Assembly (NCBI GenBank): GCA_947497945.1
Contig: CANMIP010000007.1
Coordinates: forward strand, 1 to 64,000
Length of the DNA: 64,000 bases
Direction of reading: 5' to 3'
Source: an uncultured Tropicimonas sp.
GTDB lineage: Bacteria > Pseudomonadota > Alphaproteobacteria > Rhodobacterales > Rhodobacteraceae
The translations under genes were made by a program, and so were the position numbers. The notes below the pieces were generated by a model. It worked only from the letters and a program-made list of their open reading frames with translations. It did not search any database and was not told the DNA's origin. Below, piece by piece: positions 17,499 to 26,681 of the stretch (position 1 is the stretch's first letter; each line of letters begins with the position of its first letter).

Positions 17499-18568
17499 CG
17501 GCAGGGCTCCGCAACATGGCAAGGCGAGGTGGGCGCAAGCGCGGATTCGCACGGCTTTCGCTGGTGGCCGCGGCCCTCTTCGGGGCCGGGATCTCTGCGG
17601 CCGAGGCGCCCTCGAGCAGCCTGCGGCCGCCGGCTCGCCCCGGCAATGAGGTCCAGGCGGCGCCTGTCGACCTGGCCGCATTGGCAAGCAGAGCGATCGA
17701 GACCGCCGAGCCCACGCCTGAATCGATCGACCGTGTGCAGGTCACCGACGCCGGCATCCGCGTCCAGATCGGCGCGGAGATCCGTCCGCGCCCGCGCGGC
17801 GGCGTCTTCACCAGCGAGACGATTCCCGGCGATTCCGCGATCCAGGTCGCGCGGCAGGTCACGCGCGTGCATTACAATGCCGAGATCCGTCCCAACCCGC
17901 GCCCGGCCCATCCGCTGGCCGATTACACGGTCACCCTCGCCTCCGCGATGGCGGCCTCCGCGCATGGCGTTCCTGCGCCCAGGGCCCGCCCGGCCGGTTT
18001 CGCCAAGCTTTTCCAGAAGCGCGACCGGACCAGCTATTCGAAGAAGGGTTCGGTCTGCGGGGTCAACGCGATCAAGGGCACGACGCAGCAGAGCTTCGGC
18101 AATCCCGGCGGCGGCTGCGGGATCTCCAGCCCGGTCAAGGTCACGGAGGTCTCCGGCGTGCGCCTGAGCACCGCCGCAACGATCGACTGCAAAACGGCCA
18201 AGGCGCTGAATTCCTGGGTGCAAAAGGGGATCAAGCCTGCCTTCGGCCGGAAGGGTGGCGGGGTGAAGGAGATCAAGGTCGTCGCCAGCTATGCCTGCCG
18301 CAGGCGCAACAACCGGCCCAGCGGCAAGCTTTCCGAACATGCCAAGGGTCATGCGGTCGATCTCGCCGCGATCCGGCTCAATGACGGGACGGAAGTCTCG
18401 GTGCTCAAGGACTGGCGCTCCAAGAAATGGTCCAAGGCGATGCGCAATGTGCACAAATCGGCCTGCGGACCGTTCGGCACCGTGCTCGGCCCGAATGCGG
18501 ACCGCTACCACCAGGACCATTTCCACGTCGATACCGCGCGCTATCGCAGCGGCACCTATTGCCGCTGA
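17495..18568 (+). CDS. Extensin-like family exported protein
   Basis: A 357-residue protein. After a basic start, a hydrophobic stretch LSLVAAALFGAGISAAEA (about 22-39) gives a signal peptide, followed by a proline/arginine-rich linker. The C-terminal half is the extensin-like domain, with paired cysteines (SVCGVNAI, GGGCGIS, SACGPFG), SEHAKGHAVDLA and the terminal DHFHVDTARY. The His/Asp pattern resembles peptidase M15-type zinc sites, which suggests cell-envelope hydrolysis, but activity is not established for the family. It is co-translated with tyrC. Confidence 0.85.
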   Translation: MTAGLRNMARRGGRKRGFARLSLVAAALFGAGISAAEAPSSSLRPPARPGNEVQAAPVDLAALASRAIETAEPTPESIDRVQVTDAGIRVQIGAEIRPRPRGGVFTSETIPGDSAIQVARQVTRVHYNAEIRPNPRPAHPLADYTVTLASAMAASAHGVPAPRARPAGFAKLFQKRDRTSYSKKGSVCGVNAIKGTTQQSFGNPGGGCGISSPVKVTEVSGVRLSTAATIDCKTAKALNSWVQKGIKPAFGRKGGGVKEIKVVASYACRRRNNRPSGKLSEHAKGHAVDLAAIRLNDGTEVSVLKDWRSKKWSKAMRNVHKSACGPFGTVLGPNADRYHQDHFHVDTARYRSGTYCR

Positions 18569-18675
18569 TCGGCTGACGCCCCGTCACCATCTCGTGACAG
18601 GGCTGACACAGGGCTTGGGGCAGGCGTCGGGAAGGCCCATGCTCTTGGGGACCGCAACATCCCGGATCCGATCCC

Positions 18676-19887
18676 ATGGAACGCATAACCTTCACCGGCG
18701 CGCAGGGCCACGAGTTGGCCGCGCGCCTCGACCGCCCCGAGGGGCCGCACCTGGCGACGGCCATCTTCGCGCATTGCTTTTCCTGCTCCAAGGACATCGC
18801 CGCCGCGCGGCGGATCGCGCAGCGGTTGGCGACGATGGGAGTCGCCGTGCTGCGGTTCGATTTCACCGGGCTTGGCCATTCGGATGGCGAGTTCGAGAAC
18901 ACGACCTTCACCTCCAATGCCGGCGACCTCACAGCGGCGGCTGCCTACCTGGCTGACCGCGGCATGGCCCCGGGTCTGATGATCGGCCATTCGCTGGGCG
19001 GGGCGGCGGTGCTGCGGGCGGCCGGCGCGCTCGAGAGCGTCCGGGCGGTCGTGACGCTGGGCGCGCCCTTCGATCCTGGCCATGTGACCCATAATTTCCA
19101 CGACGCGTTGCCCGAGATCGCCGCGCGTGGCGCGGCCGAGGTGATCCTCGGCGGGCGTCCGTTCCGGATCGGGCAGGATTTCGTCGAGGATGCCATCGAG
19201 GCCGACCTGACGGCGGACATCGCCGGGCTGCACAAGGCGCTTCTGGTGATGCATGCGCCGTTGGACGATGTCGTCTCCATCGACAACGCCACCGCGATCT
19301 TTTCTGCCGCGCGCCACCCCAAGAGCTTCGTCACGCTGGACGATGCCGACCACCTGCTCAGCCGTGCCCGCGATGCCGAATATGCCGCTGAGGTGATCGC
19401 CGCCTGGGCCGGCCGCTATCTCGACCTGCGTCCGCCCGCGCCGCCCCCCGGCGCGCCGGAAGGCATCATCCGCGCCTCCGAGGCCGACCCGGCGGGGTTC
19501 CTGCAGGACATCAATGCCGGTCCGCGCCATTACCTGCGCGCCGACGAGCCGAAAGCCTATGGCGGCACGGATCGCGGCATGACGCCCTATGGGCTGCTCT
19601 CCGCGTCCCTGGCGGCCTGTTCGTCGATGACGATCCGCATGTATGCGCGCCGCAAGGGCTGGCCGCTGGAGCATGTCTCGGTCGATATCAGCCATGAGAA
19701 GGTTCATGCGCAGGACAGTGACCTGACCGGGCCAAACCGGATCGACCTGTTCCATCGCCGGATTCGCCTCGACGGCCCGCTCTCGGCGGAACAGCGCGCC
19801 CGGCTGATGGAAATCGCCGATCGCTGCCCGGTTCACAAGACGCTGGAAGCCGGGGCCGAGGTCCGGACGCGGGAAGTGGTGCGTTAG
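18676..19887 (+). CDS. Fused alpha/beta hydrolase - OsmC-type thiol peroxidase-like protein
   Basis: A 403-residue two-domain protein. Residues 1-250 form an alpha/beta hydrolase with the nucleophile in IGHSLGG (Ser about 106) and a probable His in DDADHLL. Residues 260-403 are OsmC/Ohr-like, with the two conserved cysteines in AACSSMT (about 315) and RCPVHKTL (about 384). OsmC domains reduce organic hydroperoxides, and the hydrolase may free the peroxide or its product from an ester. The fusion is known from other bacteria; its natural substrate is not known to me. It appears to be monocistronic. Confidence 0.88.
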   Translation: MERITFTGAQGHELAARLDRPEGPHLATAIFAHCFSCSKDIAAARRIAQRLATMGVAVLRFDFTGLGHSDGEFENTTFTSNAGDLTAAAAYLADRGMAPGLMIGHSLGGAAVLRAAGALESVRAVVTLGAPFDPGHVTHNFHDALPEIAARGAAEVILGGRPFRIGQDFVEDAIEADLTADIAGLHKALLVMHAPLDDVVSIDNATAIFSAARHPKSFVTLDDADHLLSRARDAEYAAEVIAAWAGRYLDLRPPAPPPGAPEGIIRASEADPAGFLQDINAGPRHYLRADEPKAYGGTDRGMTPYGLLSASLAACSSMTIRMYARRKGWPLEHVSVDISHEKVHAQDSDLTGPNRIDLFHRRIRLDGPLSAEQRARLMEIADRCPVHKTLEAGAEVRTREVVR

Positions 19888-20121
19888 AGGAAAGGCCCGG
19901 GGCACCGTACCGTGACTTGGGTTCGGAGGAGAGGGCAGCATGCGCCCCGGGAAGTATGTCCGGTGCTCGAGCTGGCGCCGGTGTACACCCTATCTGGGAA
20001 GCCTTCGCGCCGGCGGGGAGTCGCGCAGTCAGGGGACAAGGCGGAACTGCGTCCACCTGCTCTGGACAAGCCGGGCGGCTGAGGTCACTGTCGCGCCGAC
20101 CCTGAGGAGAAGCCGAAGACA

Positions 20122-21063
20122 ATGCCCCCCCGCAAGATCATCATCGACACCGATCCCGGCCAGGACGACGCCGTCGCTATCCTGCTCGCCCTGGCCTCGC
20201 CGGAAGAGCTGGAGGTGCTGGCGATCACGGCCGTGGCCGGAAACGTGCCGCTGGACAAGACATCGCGCAATGCCCGCGTGATCTGCGAGCTGGCCGGCAA
20301 GCCCGATGTTCCCGTGCATGAAGGCTGCGACCGGCCGATGGAGCGCGTCCTGGTCACCGCGGAGCACGTTCATGGCGCCAGCGGGCTGGACGGGATCGAG
20401 CTGCCGGAGCCGACGATGCCGGTGGCCGATCTGCACGCGGTCGAGGCGATCATCCACCATGTCCGTCGCGAGCCGCGCGGGTCCGTGACGCTCTGCCCGC
20501 TCGGCCCGCTGACCAATGTGGCCACCGCGCTGACCCGCGCGCCCGATATCGCGGAGCGACTGGCCGGGATCGCGCTCATGGGCGGCGCCTATTTCGAGGT
20601 TGGCAACGTCACGCCCGCGGCCGAGTTCAATATCTATGTCGATCCGGAAGCCGCAGATATCGTTATGAAATCCGGCGTGGACATCACCATCCTTCCGCTC
20701 GACGTCACGCATAAGGCGCTGATCACGCGCGACTGGCTCGACCGGATCGAGGCCCTCGGCACACCGGTTTCCAAGGTCGTCTGCGCCTGGCTCGATTTCT
20801 ACGAGCGTTTCGACGTGGAGAAATACGGGGGCGCCGGCGGGCCGTTGCATGACCCCTGCGTCATCGCCTGGCTGCTGCGTCCGGAGCTGTTTTCCGGCCG
20901 CCGGATCAATGTCGAGATCGAATGCCAGAGCGACCTGACGCGCGGCATGACCGTGGCCGACTGGTGGGGCGTGACCGACCGTGCGGCCAATGCGCTCTTC
21001 ATCGGCGATATCGACGCGGACGGCTTCTTCGACCTTCTCGCCGAGAGGGTGGCACGGCTGTGA
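20122..21063 (+). CDS. Nucleoside hydrolase (IUNH family)
   Basis: A 313-residue protein. IIIDTDPGQDDAVAI near the N-terminus is the calcium-binding signature, and NIYVDPEAAD plus the late Asp in LHDPCVIAW complete the active site. It splits the N-glycosidic bond of nucleosides to base and ribose for salvage. A GAGGAG site precedes the ATG. The gene overlaps the GrpB gene by four bases, forming a three-gene operon. Base preference (purine or pyrimidine) cannot be assigned with confidence. Confidence 0.92.
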   Translation: MPPRKIIIDTDPGQDDAVAILLALASPEELEVLAITAVAGNVPLDKTSRNARVICELAGKPDVPVHEGCDRPMERVLVTAEHVHGASGLDGIELPEPTMPVADLHAVEAIIHHVRREPRGSVTLCPLGPLTNVATALTRAPDIAERLAGIALMGGAYFEVGNVTPAAEFNIYVDPEAADIVMKSGVDITILPLDVTHKALITRDWLDRIEALGTPVSKVVCAWLDFYERFDVEKYGGAGGPLHDPCVIAWLLRPELFSGRRINVEIECQSDLTRGMTVADWWGVTDRAANALFIGDIDADGFFDLLAERVARL

Positions 21064-21587
21064 GGGTCGAGATCGCCAGCTATGATCCGGCCTGGCCGGA
21101 CCAGGCCGACCATGAGGCCGGGCGCTGGAAGACCGCGCTTGGCGCCGCGCTGGTCGAGGTCCACCATATCGGTTCGACCTCGGTGCCCAACCTGGCCGCG
21201 AAGCCGGTGCTCGATCTTATCCCGGTCATCGCCGAAGGGGTTGAGCTTGACAGCCTGCAACCTGCTGTACACGCAATGGGCTACGAATGGCTCGGCCCTC
21301 ATGGCCTGCCGCGCCGTCGCTATTGCCGCCGCTCCAGCGCGACGACGGGCAAGCGGCTGGTCCAGGCGCATATCTGGAGCGAAGGCGACAGCGAAATCCG
21401 CCGCCATCTCGCCTTTCGGGACCTGCTGCGGGCCGACCCGCTGATGATGGGGGCCTATGAAACGCTCAAACGGCATTGCGCCTCGCATTTTGGCGATGAT
21501 CCCGCCGGGTATTGCGATTGCAAGGCTGCGTGGATTGCCAATGCCGAGGCAAAGGCCCTTCGCTATCTGGAAGAGGATGGGACGTGA
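21060..21587 (+). CDS. GrpB/UPF0157-family nucleotidyltransferase-like protein
   Basis: A 175-residue protein starting at a GTG that overlaps the nucleoside hydrolase TGA. VEIASYDPAWPDQ and VHHIGSTSVPNLAAKPVLDL are typical of GrpB proteins, which share the nucleotidyltransferase fold. The GSTSVP loop and the Asp of LDLIPVI fit that fold. The biochemical role is unknown. Translational coupling to a nucleoside hydrolase and a GNAT gene hints at nucleotide or aminoglycoside-like chemistry, but this is inference. Confidence 0.85.
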   Translation: MRVEIASYDPAWPDQADHEAGRWKTALGAALVEVHHIGSTSVPNLAAKPVLDLIPVIAEGVELDSLQPAVHAMGYEWLGPHGLPRRRYCRRSSATTGKRLVQAHIWSEGDSEIRRHLAFRDLLRADPLMMGAYETLKRHCASHFGDDPAGYCDCKAAWIANAEAKALRYLEEDGT

Positions 21588-22039
21588 AGACCAAGCTGCA
21601 TATGGCGCGGATCGAGGACCTGGAGAGGCTTCTCGGCATGGTCGCGGCCTTTCACGCCGAGTTCGGGATTGTCCAGGATGACGAGACCCGGCTGGCGGCT
21701 GTCCTGCCGCTGCTGGAGGGCTCGCCGCTGGGCGTCGTCTACATCCTCGGGCCGCGCAACGCGCCGGTCGGCTATGTCGCGATCAGCTTCGGATGGTCGA
21801 TCGAGCTGGGCGGGATCGACGGCTATATCGACGAGTTCTGGGTCCGCCCGGCCGTGCGCAACAAGGGGATGGGGGGCGAGGCACTTTCCGCGCTGATCCG
21901 GGCTCTGAAGGACGCGGGCGTACGGGCGCTGCACCTGGAGGTCGAGCGCGAGAGCCCGGTCAACAAGCTTTATGAGCGGCTTGGTTTCGAGAAGCGCGAA
22001 AAATACTGTCTGATGACATCGGATCTGGCCCGGGCGTGA
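21584..22039 (+). CDS. GNAT-family N-acetyltransferase
   Basis: A 151-residue acetyltransferase starting at a GTG that overlaps the GrpB stop. VRPAVRNKGMGGEALSALI is the acetyl-CoA pyrophosphate-binding loop, and VNKLYERLGFEKREKY is the usual C-terminal strand-helix. The acceptor is unknown. An ATG six codons in is an alternative start. It closes the three-gene operon. Confidence 0.88.
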   Translation: MKTKLHMARIEDLERLLGMVAAFHAEFGIVQDDETRLAAVLPLLEGSPLGVVYILGPRNAPVGYVAISFGWSIELGGIDGYIDEFWVRPAVRNKGMGGEALSALIRALKDAGVRALHLEVERESPVNKLYERLGFEKREKYCLMTSDLARA

Positions 22040-22372
22040 TCCGGTCAACGTGACAGGGTCGAAACTCCGGAAGCCGGGCTGGGCAACCGGAAGCTGCGGG
22101 TGCCGGGAGGAGGAGGGGGAACCGGGTCGATCGACGCCAGCCCTTCGGGGACGGCGGAGCCTGTCCGCGGTCCAGGGCCGCGTCCGGCGGCGCGGGAGGC
22201 GAATGCCCAGGAACGCACGGCCCTCCTTGGAAGGAAATGGCTCTCCCGGGACGTATGCCGCGATCCCGAGGGCGTGATTGAGACCCACTCCGGAACGTTC
22301 CGCCGGCGACCAGGCGGTCAGCGGCACCATGCCGCCTGTTGCCGCGTTGCGGTCCCGGCGCAGTCTCGCCGC
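22040..22372. other. Intergenic gap before the DUF3445 gene
   Basis: This 333-bp stretch is GC-rich, and long frames run through it on both strands, but none resembles a family I recognise. It probably holds the promoter of the DUF3445 gene. No terminator with a T run was found. Confidence 0.4.
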
Positions 22373-23170
22373 ATGACCTGTCCGGCGCCTGCTCCCGCAA
22401 TCCTCAATCATGTCCTGCCAGGCCGCCCTTGGTGCTTGCCGCAGGCTGGCCGGCTGCCCGGCATCGCGCCCATCGAGATGTCCGACTGGCTCTGGCAGCT
22501 CGACAGCTATGCCGCCCAGATGGCAGCGCGCGAAGGCTTGCTGGCGGAGCGTCCAGACAAGGTCCACGCGCTCCTGCCGGAGGCCGAACACGCGGCACAG
22601 GAGCTGTTCGATCTCGTGTTGCTCCAGCTGGAACACCGCACGGCGTTCCGCCGCGAAGGTGCGTCGATGCGCTGCCCGGATGGTCGCCGTGTTCCGCTGG
22701 ACCGCGCCGCGCCCCTGTTGACCCTCGGCCGCCTTGTCCAGGAAGATCTCTGCCTGTTGCAGAAGCCCGTCGGGGCAGAGGAGCATCTCCTTGTCGGCGC
22801 GGTGCTCTGCTTCCCGGCAAGCTGGACCCTGGCCGAGAAAATCGGCCGGCCGATGCTGGCGATCCATCGACCCGTTCAGAGCTATGACGAGACGCTCGCC
22901 CGTCGGGTCGCGCGGCTGCTCGACGGCGTGCGGCCAGGCCGGCCGCTCGCCCGCTCCAACGCGCTGTTCTATGATGACCCGGCGCTCTACCAGCCGCGGT
23001 CCGAAGCTGATCCGCGCCCGGTCGGCGGGCCGAGCGCGCCGTTCTTCCGATCCGAGCGTCAATGCCTGCTGCGCCTGCCGGAAAGCGGCGCCGTGGCCTT
23101 CTCGATCCACACCATCCTGCTTGCGCGCAGCGCCTTGACCGAGGCGGACTTCGCCGTGCTGGACGGCTGA
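22373..23170 (+). CDS. DUF3445 haem-dependent oxidative N-demethylase-like protein
   Basis: A 265-residue protein. The start MTCPAPAPAILNHVLPGRPW is chosen where family similarity begins; the frame stays open upstream but looks random. LLPEAEHAAQELFDLVLLQL, GRLVQEDLCLLQKP and ALCFPASWTLAEKIGRPM are DUF3445 landmarks. The family includes the haem-binding subunit of a dimethylamine-type oxidative N-demethylase that works with reductase partners. No reductase gene lies beside it here, so it must recruit a partner from elsewhere or have a different role. Confidence 0.8.
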   Translation: MTCPAPAPAILNHVLPGRPWCLPQAGRLPGIAPIEMSDWLWQLDSYAAQMAAREGLLAERPDKVHALLPEAEHAAQELFDLVLLQLEHRTAFRREGASMRCPDGRRVPLDRAAPLLTLGRLVQEDLCLLQKPVGAEEHLLVGAVLCFPASWTLAEKIGRPMLAIHRPVQSYDETLARRVARLLDGVRPGRPLARSNALFYDDPALYQPRSEADPRPVGGPSAPFFRSERQCLLRLPESGAVAFSIHTILLARSALTEADFAVLDG

Positions 23171-23172
23171 GT

Positions 23173-24030
23173 TCAGGGCGCGGCGGGAACGGGGTGGCCG
23201 TCCTTCATCTCGACATGAACCGTCAGGCCTTGATCGCCGTTTTCACTCAGGCGAAACCGTTCCCCCGGTGCCGTCGCGAAGGTCAGGCCGCCCCCCGCAG
23301 CCGTCTTGTCCGCACGCAGATGGGAGACGAGGGCCAGCAGGCGCGGCATCAGCCAGGCGAACTCCACCGGGGCCGGCGCCGACCGCAACCGCTGGCCGAC
23401 CAGATCCTCCGCCCCCGCCACGTCCAGCGACAGCCAGTCCCAGCGGCCCGCATGCCGGATTTCCGGCCTTGGATGCAGGAAGAGGGGCAGGGGGAAGAGC
23501 ATTCGCGACATCGCTCCGAAACGGTCCGCACTCAGGAATTGCTCCGACTGCGCCCAATGCACCGCCAGGGTCGCATTCTCCTGCGCGAGCCGGGTCGTGC
23601 TGTGGTGGCAGAGGATCAGCAACTGGTCGAAGCTGTCCTGTGTCGCCGGAGGCGCGGCGTCGGCAGGGGCCGGCTCCGCGCCGGTGCCGACGGTCACGGT
23701 CACCGCCGCACGATGCTGCGCAATCGCGCTGCCCGGGTCCTCGCGCAACAGCGGCAGGAGCCCGGACGCGAGTGCCTTCTCGAACCTGTTTCCGGCCACG
23801 GGCAGGTCGCGCGGTTGCACCAGCACATGCGCCAAAGGGGCCGAAAGCAGCGGTGCGCCGCGCCATGTCCGGCAGGAGAGCTCCTCGAAATCCGGCCCCA
23901 TCCGCGCCGCCAGCGCCTTGCACAGCGCCTCGCTGTCAATCTTCGCGGGACGGGACAACAGGAGCGTTGCCGTGATCGAGGAGGGCAGGGGCATTGGGGG
24001 GAGTCGCAGCTGGGAACGGATGCCATCCAT
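23173..24030 (-). CDS. Conserved protein of unknown function
   Basis: About 286 residues, read toward the DUF3445 gene, with only two bases between the stop codons. I do not firmly recognise the family; the SITATLLLSRPAKIDSEAL opening vaguely recalls DUF4261 proteins. It has no signal peptide or membrane segment and is rich in Leu, Ala and Arg. Two starts are possible: 24030 (MDGIRSQ) and 23994 (MPLPSSI); neither has a strong ribosome site. It lies downstream of the lrp-type gene on the same strand and may be co-transcribed with it. Confidence 0.6.
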   Translation of the reverse strand: MDGIRSQLRLPPMPLPSSITATLLLSRPAKIDSEALCKALAARMGPDFEELSCRTWRGAPLLSAPLAHVLVQPRDLPVAGNRFEKALASGLLPLLREDPGSAIAQHRAAVTVTVGTGAEPAPADAAPPATQDSFDQLLILCHHSTTRLAQENATLAVHWAQSEQFLSADRFGAMSRMLFPLPLFLHPRPEIRHAGRWDWLSLDVAGAEDLVGQRLRSAPAPVEFAWLMPRLLALVSHLRADKTAAGGGLTFATAPGERFRLSENGDQGLTVHVEMKDGHPVPAAP

Positions 24031-24088
24031 CCTGCCGCGCGACTTGGGTAAGAATGCGGCAGCGTCGGGTTTTTCGCGGGCCGGCGCG

Positions 24089-24535
24089 TCAGACGGAACT
24101 GAGATAGAGGCTGGTCTCGCTGTTGAGCACCCCGTCGGTGAGCCGCACTTCACGCAGCACGCGATCGAAATCGGAGAGCGAGCCGGCCTGGATCTCGGCC
24201 ACGAGGTCCCATTTCCCATTGGTCGTGTGGAGCTGTTGCAACTCCGGGATGCCGCGCAGGCGCCGGATCACCTCCGTGGTCGACTTGCCGACGACCTCGA
24301 TCATCATCACCGCCCGGATCGCTTCCGTATCGGCATCCTCCCGGACCCGCACCGTGAAGCCCAGCACGGTGCCCGAGGCCAGCATTCGGTCGAGCCTGTT
24401 CTGCACCGTCCCGCGCGAGACGCCGAGGATCTCGGCCAGTTTCGACAGCGGCGCGCGGCCGTCCCGGCGCAGGATGGCGACAAGCTCGCGGTCGAGCGCG
24501 TCGAGAGCTTGCTTGGCTTCGGTCTTGGGGGGCAT
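24089..24535 (-). CDS. Lrp/AsnC-family transcriptional regulator
   Basis: About 148 residues. An N-terminal winged helix (LSKLAEILGVSRGTVQNRLD, about 30-49) is followed by a RAM ligand-binding domain ending TSLYLSSV. The gene is divergent from ornithine cyclodeaminase, the classic layout in which an Lrp-type regulator senses an amino acid and activates its catabolism. Ornithine, citrulline or arginine is the likely effector. The ATG at 24535 is chosen; a TTG at 24565 would add ten residues, and neither has a strong ribosome site. Confidence 0.88.
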   Translation of the reverse strand: MPPKTEAKQALDALDRELVAILRRDGRAPLSKLAEILGVSRGTVQNRLDRMLASGTVLGFTVRVREDADTEAIRAVMMIEVVGKSTTEVIRRLRGIPELQQLHTTNGKWDLVAEIQAGSLSDFDRVLREVRLTDGVLNSETSLYLSSV

Positions 24536-24681
24536 TTCTGTCAAAATGTGAGTTCGGTCGATCAATTTGTAAGATGGCTTGTGAAATATTGCAAGAATTT
24601 GCGATTTAGACAGAATTTTGAGCGGGATATCCTTCCAGGATCAATTCCGCCAGATGCCAGACCCAGCGAAAGGCCGCCTGA

Positions 24682-25746
24682 ATGTCCTTCGATTCCTCGC
24701 CGATCAAGTCGCTCAACCTCGTCCCCTTCGTCTCGGTGGACGACATGATGCACACGGTGCTCGATATCGGCGTGACCGAGATGATCACCGGGATTGCCGG
24801 CTATATCGAGCAGGATTTCGCCCGCTGGGAGCTCTTCGACAAGACGCCGCGCGTCGCCGCGCACAGCTCCGTGGGCGTGATCGAACTGATGCCGACCTCG
24901 GACGGGGTGGAATATGCGTTCAAATACGTGAACGGCCACCCGAAAAACACCCGCGAAGGGCTGCAGACAGTCACGGCCTTCGGCGTGCTGGCCGATGTGG
25001 ATTCGGGTTACCCGGTGCTGATCTCGGAGATGACCATCCTGACGGCGCTGCGCACGGCGGCAATGTCGGCGGTCGCGGCGCGCCCGCTGGCGCTGGCGGG
25101 GGCCGACACGATGGCGATCATCGGCAATGGCGCACAGTCCGAGTTCCAGGCCATCGCCTTCCAGGCGCTGCTCGGGATCAACAAGCTGCGGCTCTACGAT
25201 ATCGACCCGGTGGCGACCGAGAAATGCGCCGCCAATCTCACCGGGCGCGGCTTCGAGATCGTGAAATGCCGGAGCGGCGAAGAGGCGGTCGAGGGCGCTC
25301 AGATCATCACCACCGTCACCGCCGACAAGCAATGCGCCACCATCCTGACCGACAACATGGTGGGAGCGGGCGTGCATATCAACGCGATCGGCGGCGATTG
25401 CCCGGGCAAGACCGAGCTGCACAGGGATATCCTTCTGCGCTCCGAGATTTTCGTTGAGTTTCCGCCGCAGACCCGGATCGAGGGCGAGATCCAGCAGCTC
25501 GACGCCGATCACCCGGTGACCGAGCTCTGGCAGGTCCTGATAGGGCAGCAAGCGGGACGCAGTTCCGAGCGGCAGGTGACGCTGTTCGACTCCGTCGGCT
25601 TCGCCATCGAGGATTTCTCTGCGCTGCGCTTCCTGCGCGACCAGCTCGAGCGCACCGGCCGCTATGAAAATCTCGACATGATCGCCGATCCGGACGAGCC
25701 GCGCGATCTTTTCGGGATGATCCAGCGGGCGGCCGCAACGCGATGA
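24682..25746 (+). CDS. ocd: Ornithine cyclodeaminase
   Basis: A 354-residue protein of the OCD/mu-crystallin family. IIGNGAQSEFQAIAFQALLG (about 150-169) is the NAD-binding loop, and the INAIGGDCPGKTELH region is characteristic of true ornithine cyclodeaminases. It converts ornithine directly to proline and ammonia with bound NAD+. It starts 146 bp from the divergent lrp-type gene and overlaps ctlX by four bases, so both enzymes are produced together. Confidence 0.92.
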   Translation: MSFDSSPIKSLNLVPFVSVDDMMHTVLDIGVTEMITGIAGYIEQDFARWELFDKTPRVAAHSSVGVIELMPTSDGVEYAFKYVNGHPKNTREGLQTVTAFGVLADVDSGYPVLISEMTILTALRTAAMSAVAARPLALAGADTMAIIGNGAQSEFQAIAFQALLGINKLRLYDIDPVATEKCAANLTGRGFEIVKCRSGEEAVEGAQIITTVTADKQCATILTDNMVGAGVHINAIGGDCPGKTELHRDILLRSEIFVEFPPQTRIEGEIQQLDADHPVTELWQVLIGQQAGRSSERQVTLFDSVGFAIEDFSALRFLRDQLERTGRYENLDMIADPDEPRDLFGMIQRAAATR

Positions 25747-26681
25747 TGGAAGCGCATCTGCGCCGTTCCGTGCAGGCGCCGGGCGCGGTTGTCATGATCC
25801 GCCCGCATCACTTCTGTCCCAATCGCGAGACTGCCGAGGACAATGCCTTTCAGCAGGATGCCTCGCATCTCGACCGGGCCGATGTCGCGCGGACAGCCTT
25901 TGACGAGGTGACACGGGCGGCCGCGACGCTGGAGGCGGCCGGGGTGCGGGTCCATGTCTTCGAGGACGAGACGGAGGCGACGCCGGATTCGGTCTTCCCG
26001 AATAACTGGTTTTCCACCCATCCGGGCGGCCATGTCGCGATCTACCCGATGTTTGCCGAGACCCGCCGGGCCGAGCGGCGCGCGGATGTGACCGAGCTGC
26101 TCAAGCGCGACTACCGGGTGCAGGAGGTCGTGGATTATTCTGGGCTGGAGCCGGACGGGCTGTTCCTTGAAGGGACAGGGGCGATGGTGCTCGATCATAT
26201 CGACCGGGTGGCCTATGTCGTGCGCTCGAACCGGGCCGACCCGATCATCCTCGAACGCTTTTGTTCGCATTTCAAATACGAGCCGATGGTGTTCGATGCG
26301 CATGATGCGCGGGGCGTTCCGGTCTATCACACCAATGTGCTGATGTGCATCGCAACCGAATTCGTGATGGTCGGGCTCGACATGATGGTCGACGATGCCC
26401 GCCGCGCGCATATCCTCGAGCGTTTCGAGGAATCCGGTCGGCAGGTGATCGCACTCAGCAATGCCCAGATCGCCGATTTTGCCGGCAATGCCATCGAGCT
26501 CCAGGGAGATGCCGGGCGCGTGCTGGCCCTGTCGGCCCGGGCCCTCGGCGCGCTGCGCCCGGAACAACGCACCATTGTCGAGCAGAGCGCCAGGTTGCTT
26601 CCGCTTGAGGTCCCGACGATCGAGATGGCGGGCGGATCTGTCCGGTGCATGTTTGCCGGCGTGCACCTGTCGCATCGCTGA
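25743..26681 (+). CDS. ctlX: Citrulline-utilising hydrolase CtlX (amidinotransferase fold)
   Basis: A 312-residue member of the arginine deiminase/amidinotransferase superfamily. VMIRPHHFCPNRETAEDN and PDSVFPNNWFSTHPGG are typical of CtlX, with the catalytic His in VYHTNVLMCI and the nucleophilic Cys near the end in GSVRCMFAGVHL. CtlX is thought to hydrolyse citrulline to ornithine. It overlaps ocd, which would take that ornithine on to proline. Dimethylarginine or arginine hydrolysis is an alternative. Confidence 0.85.
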   Translation: MMEAHLRRSVQAPGAVVMIRPHHFCPNRETAEDNAFQQDASHLDRADVARTAFDEVTRAAATLEAAGVRVHVFEDETEATPDSVFPNNWFSTHPGGHVAIYPMFAETRRAERRADVTELLKRDYRVQEVVDYSGLEPDGLFLEGTGAMVLDHIDRVAYVVRSNRADPIILERFCSHFKYEPMVFDAHDARGVPVYHTNVLMCIATEFVMVGLDMMVDDARRAHILERFEESGRQVIALSNAQIADFAGNAIELQGDAGRVLALSARALGALRPEQRTIVEQSARLLPLEVPTIEMAGGSVRCMFAGVHLSHR

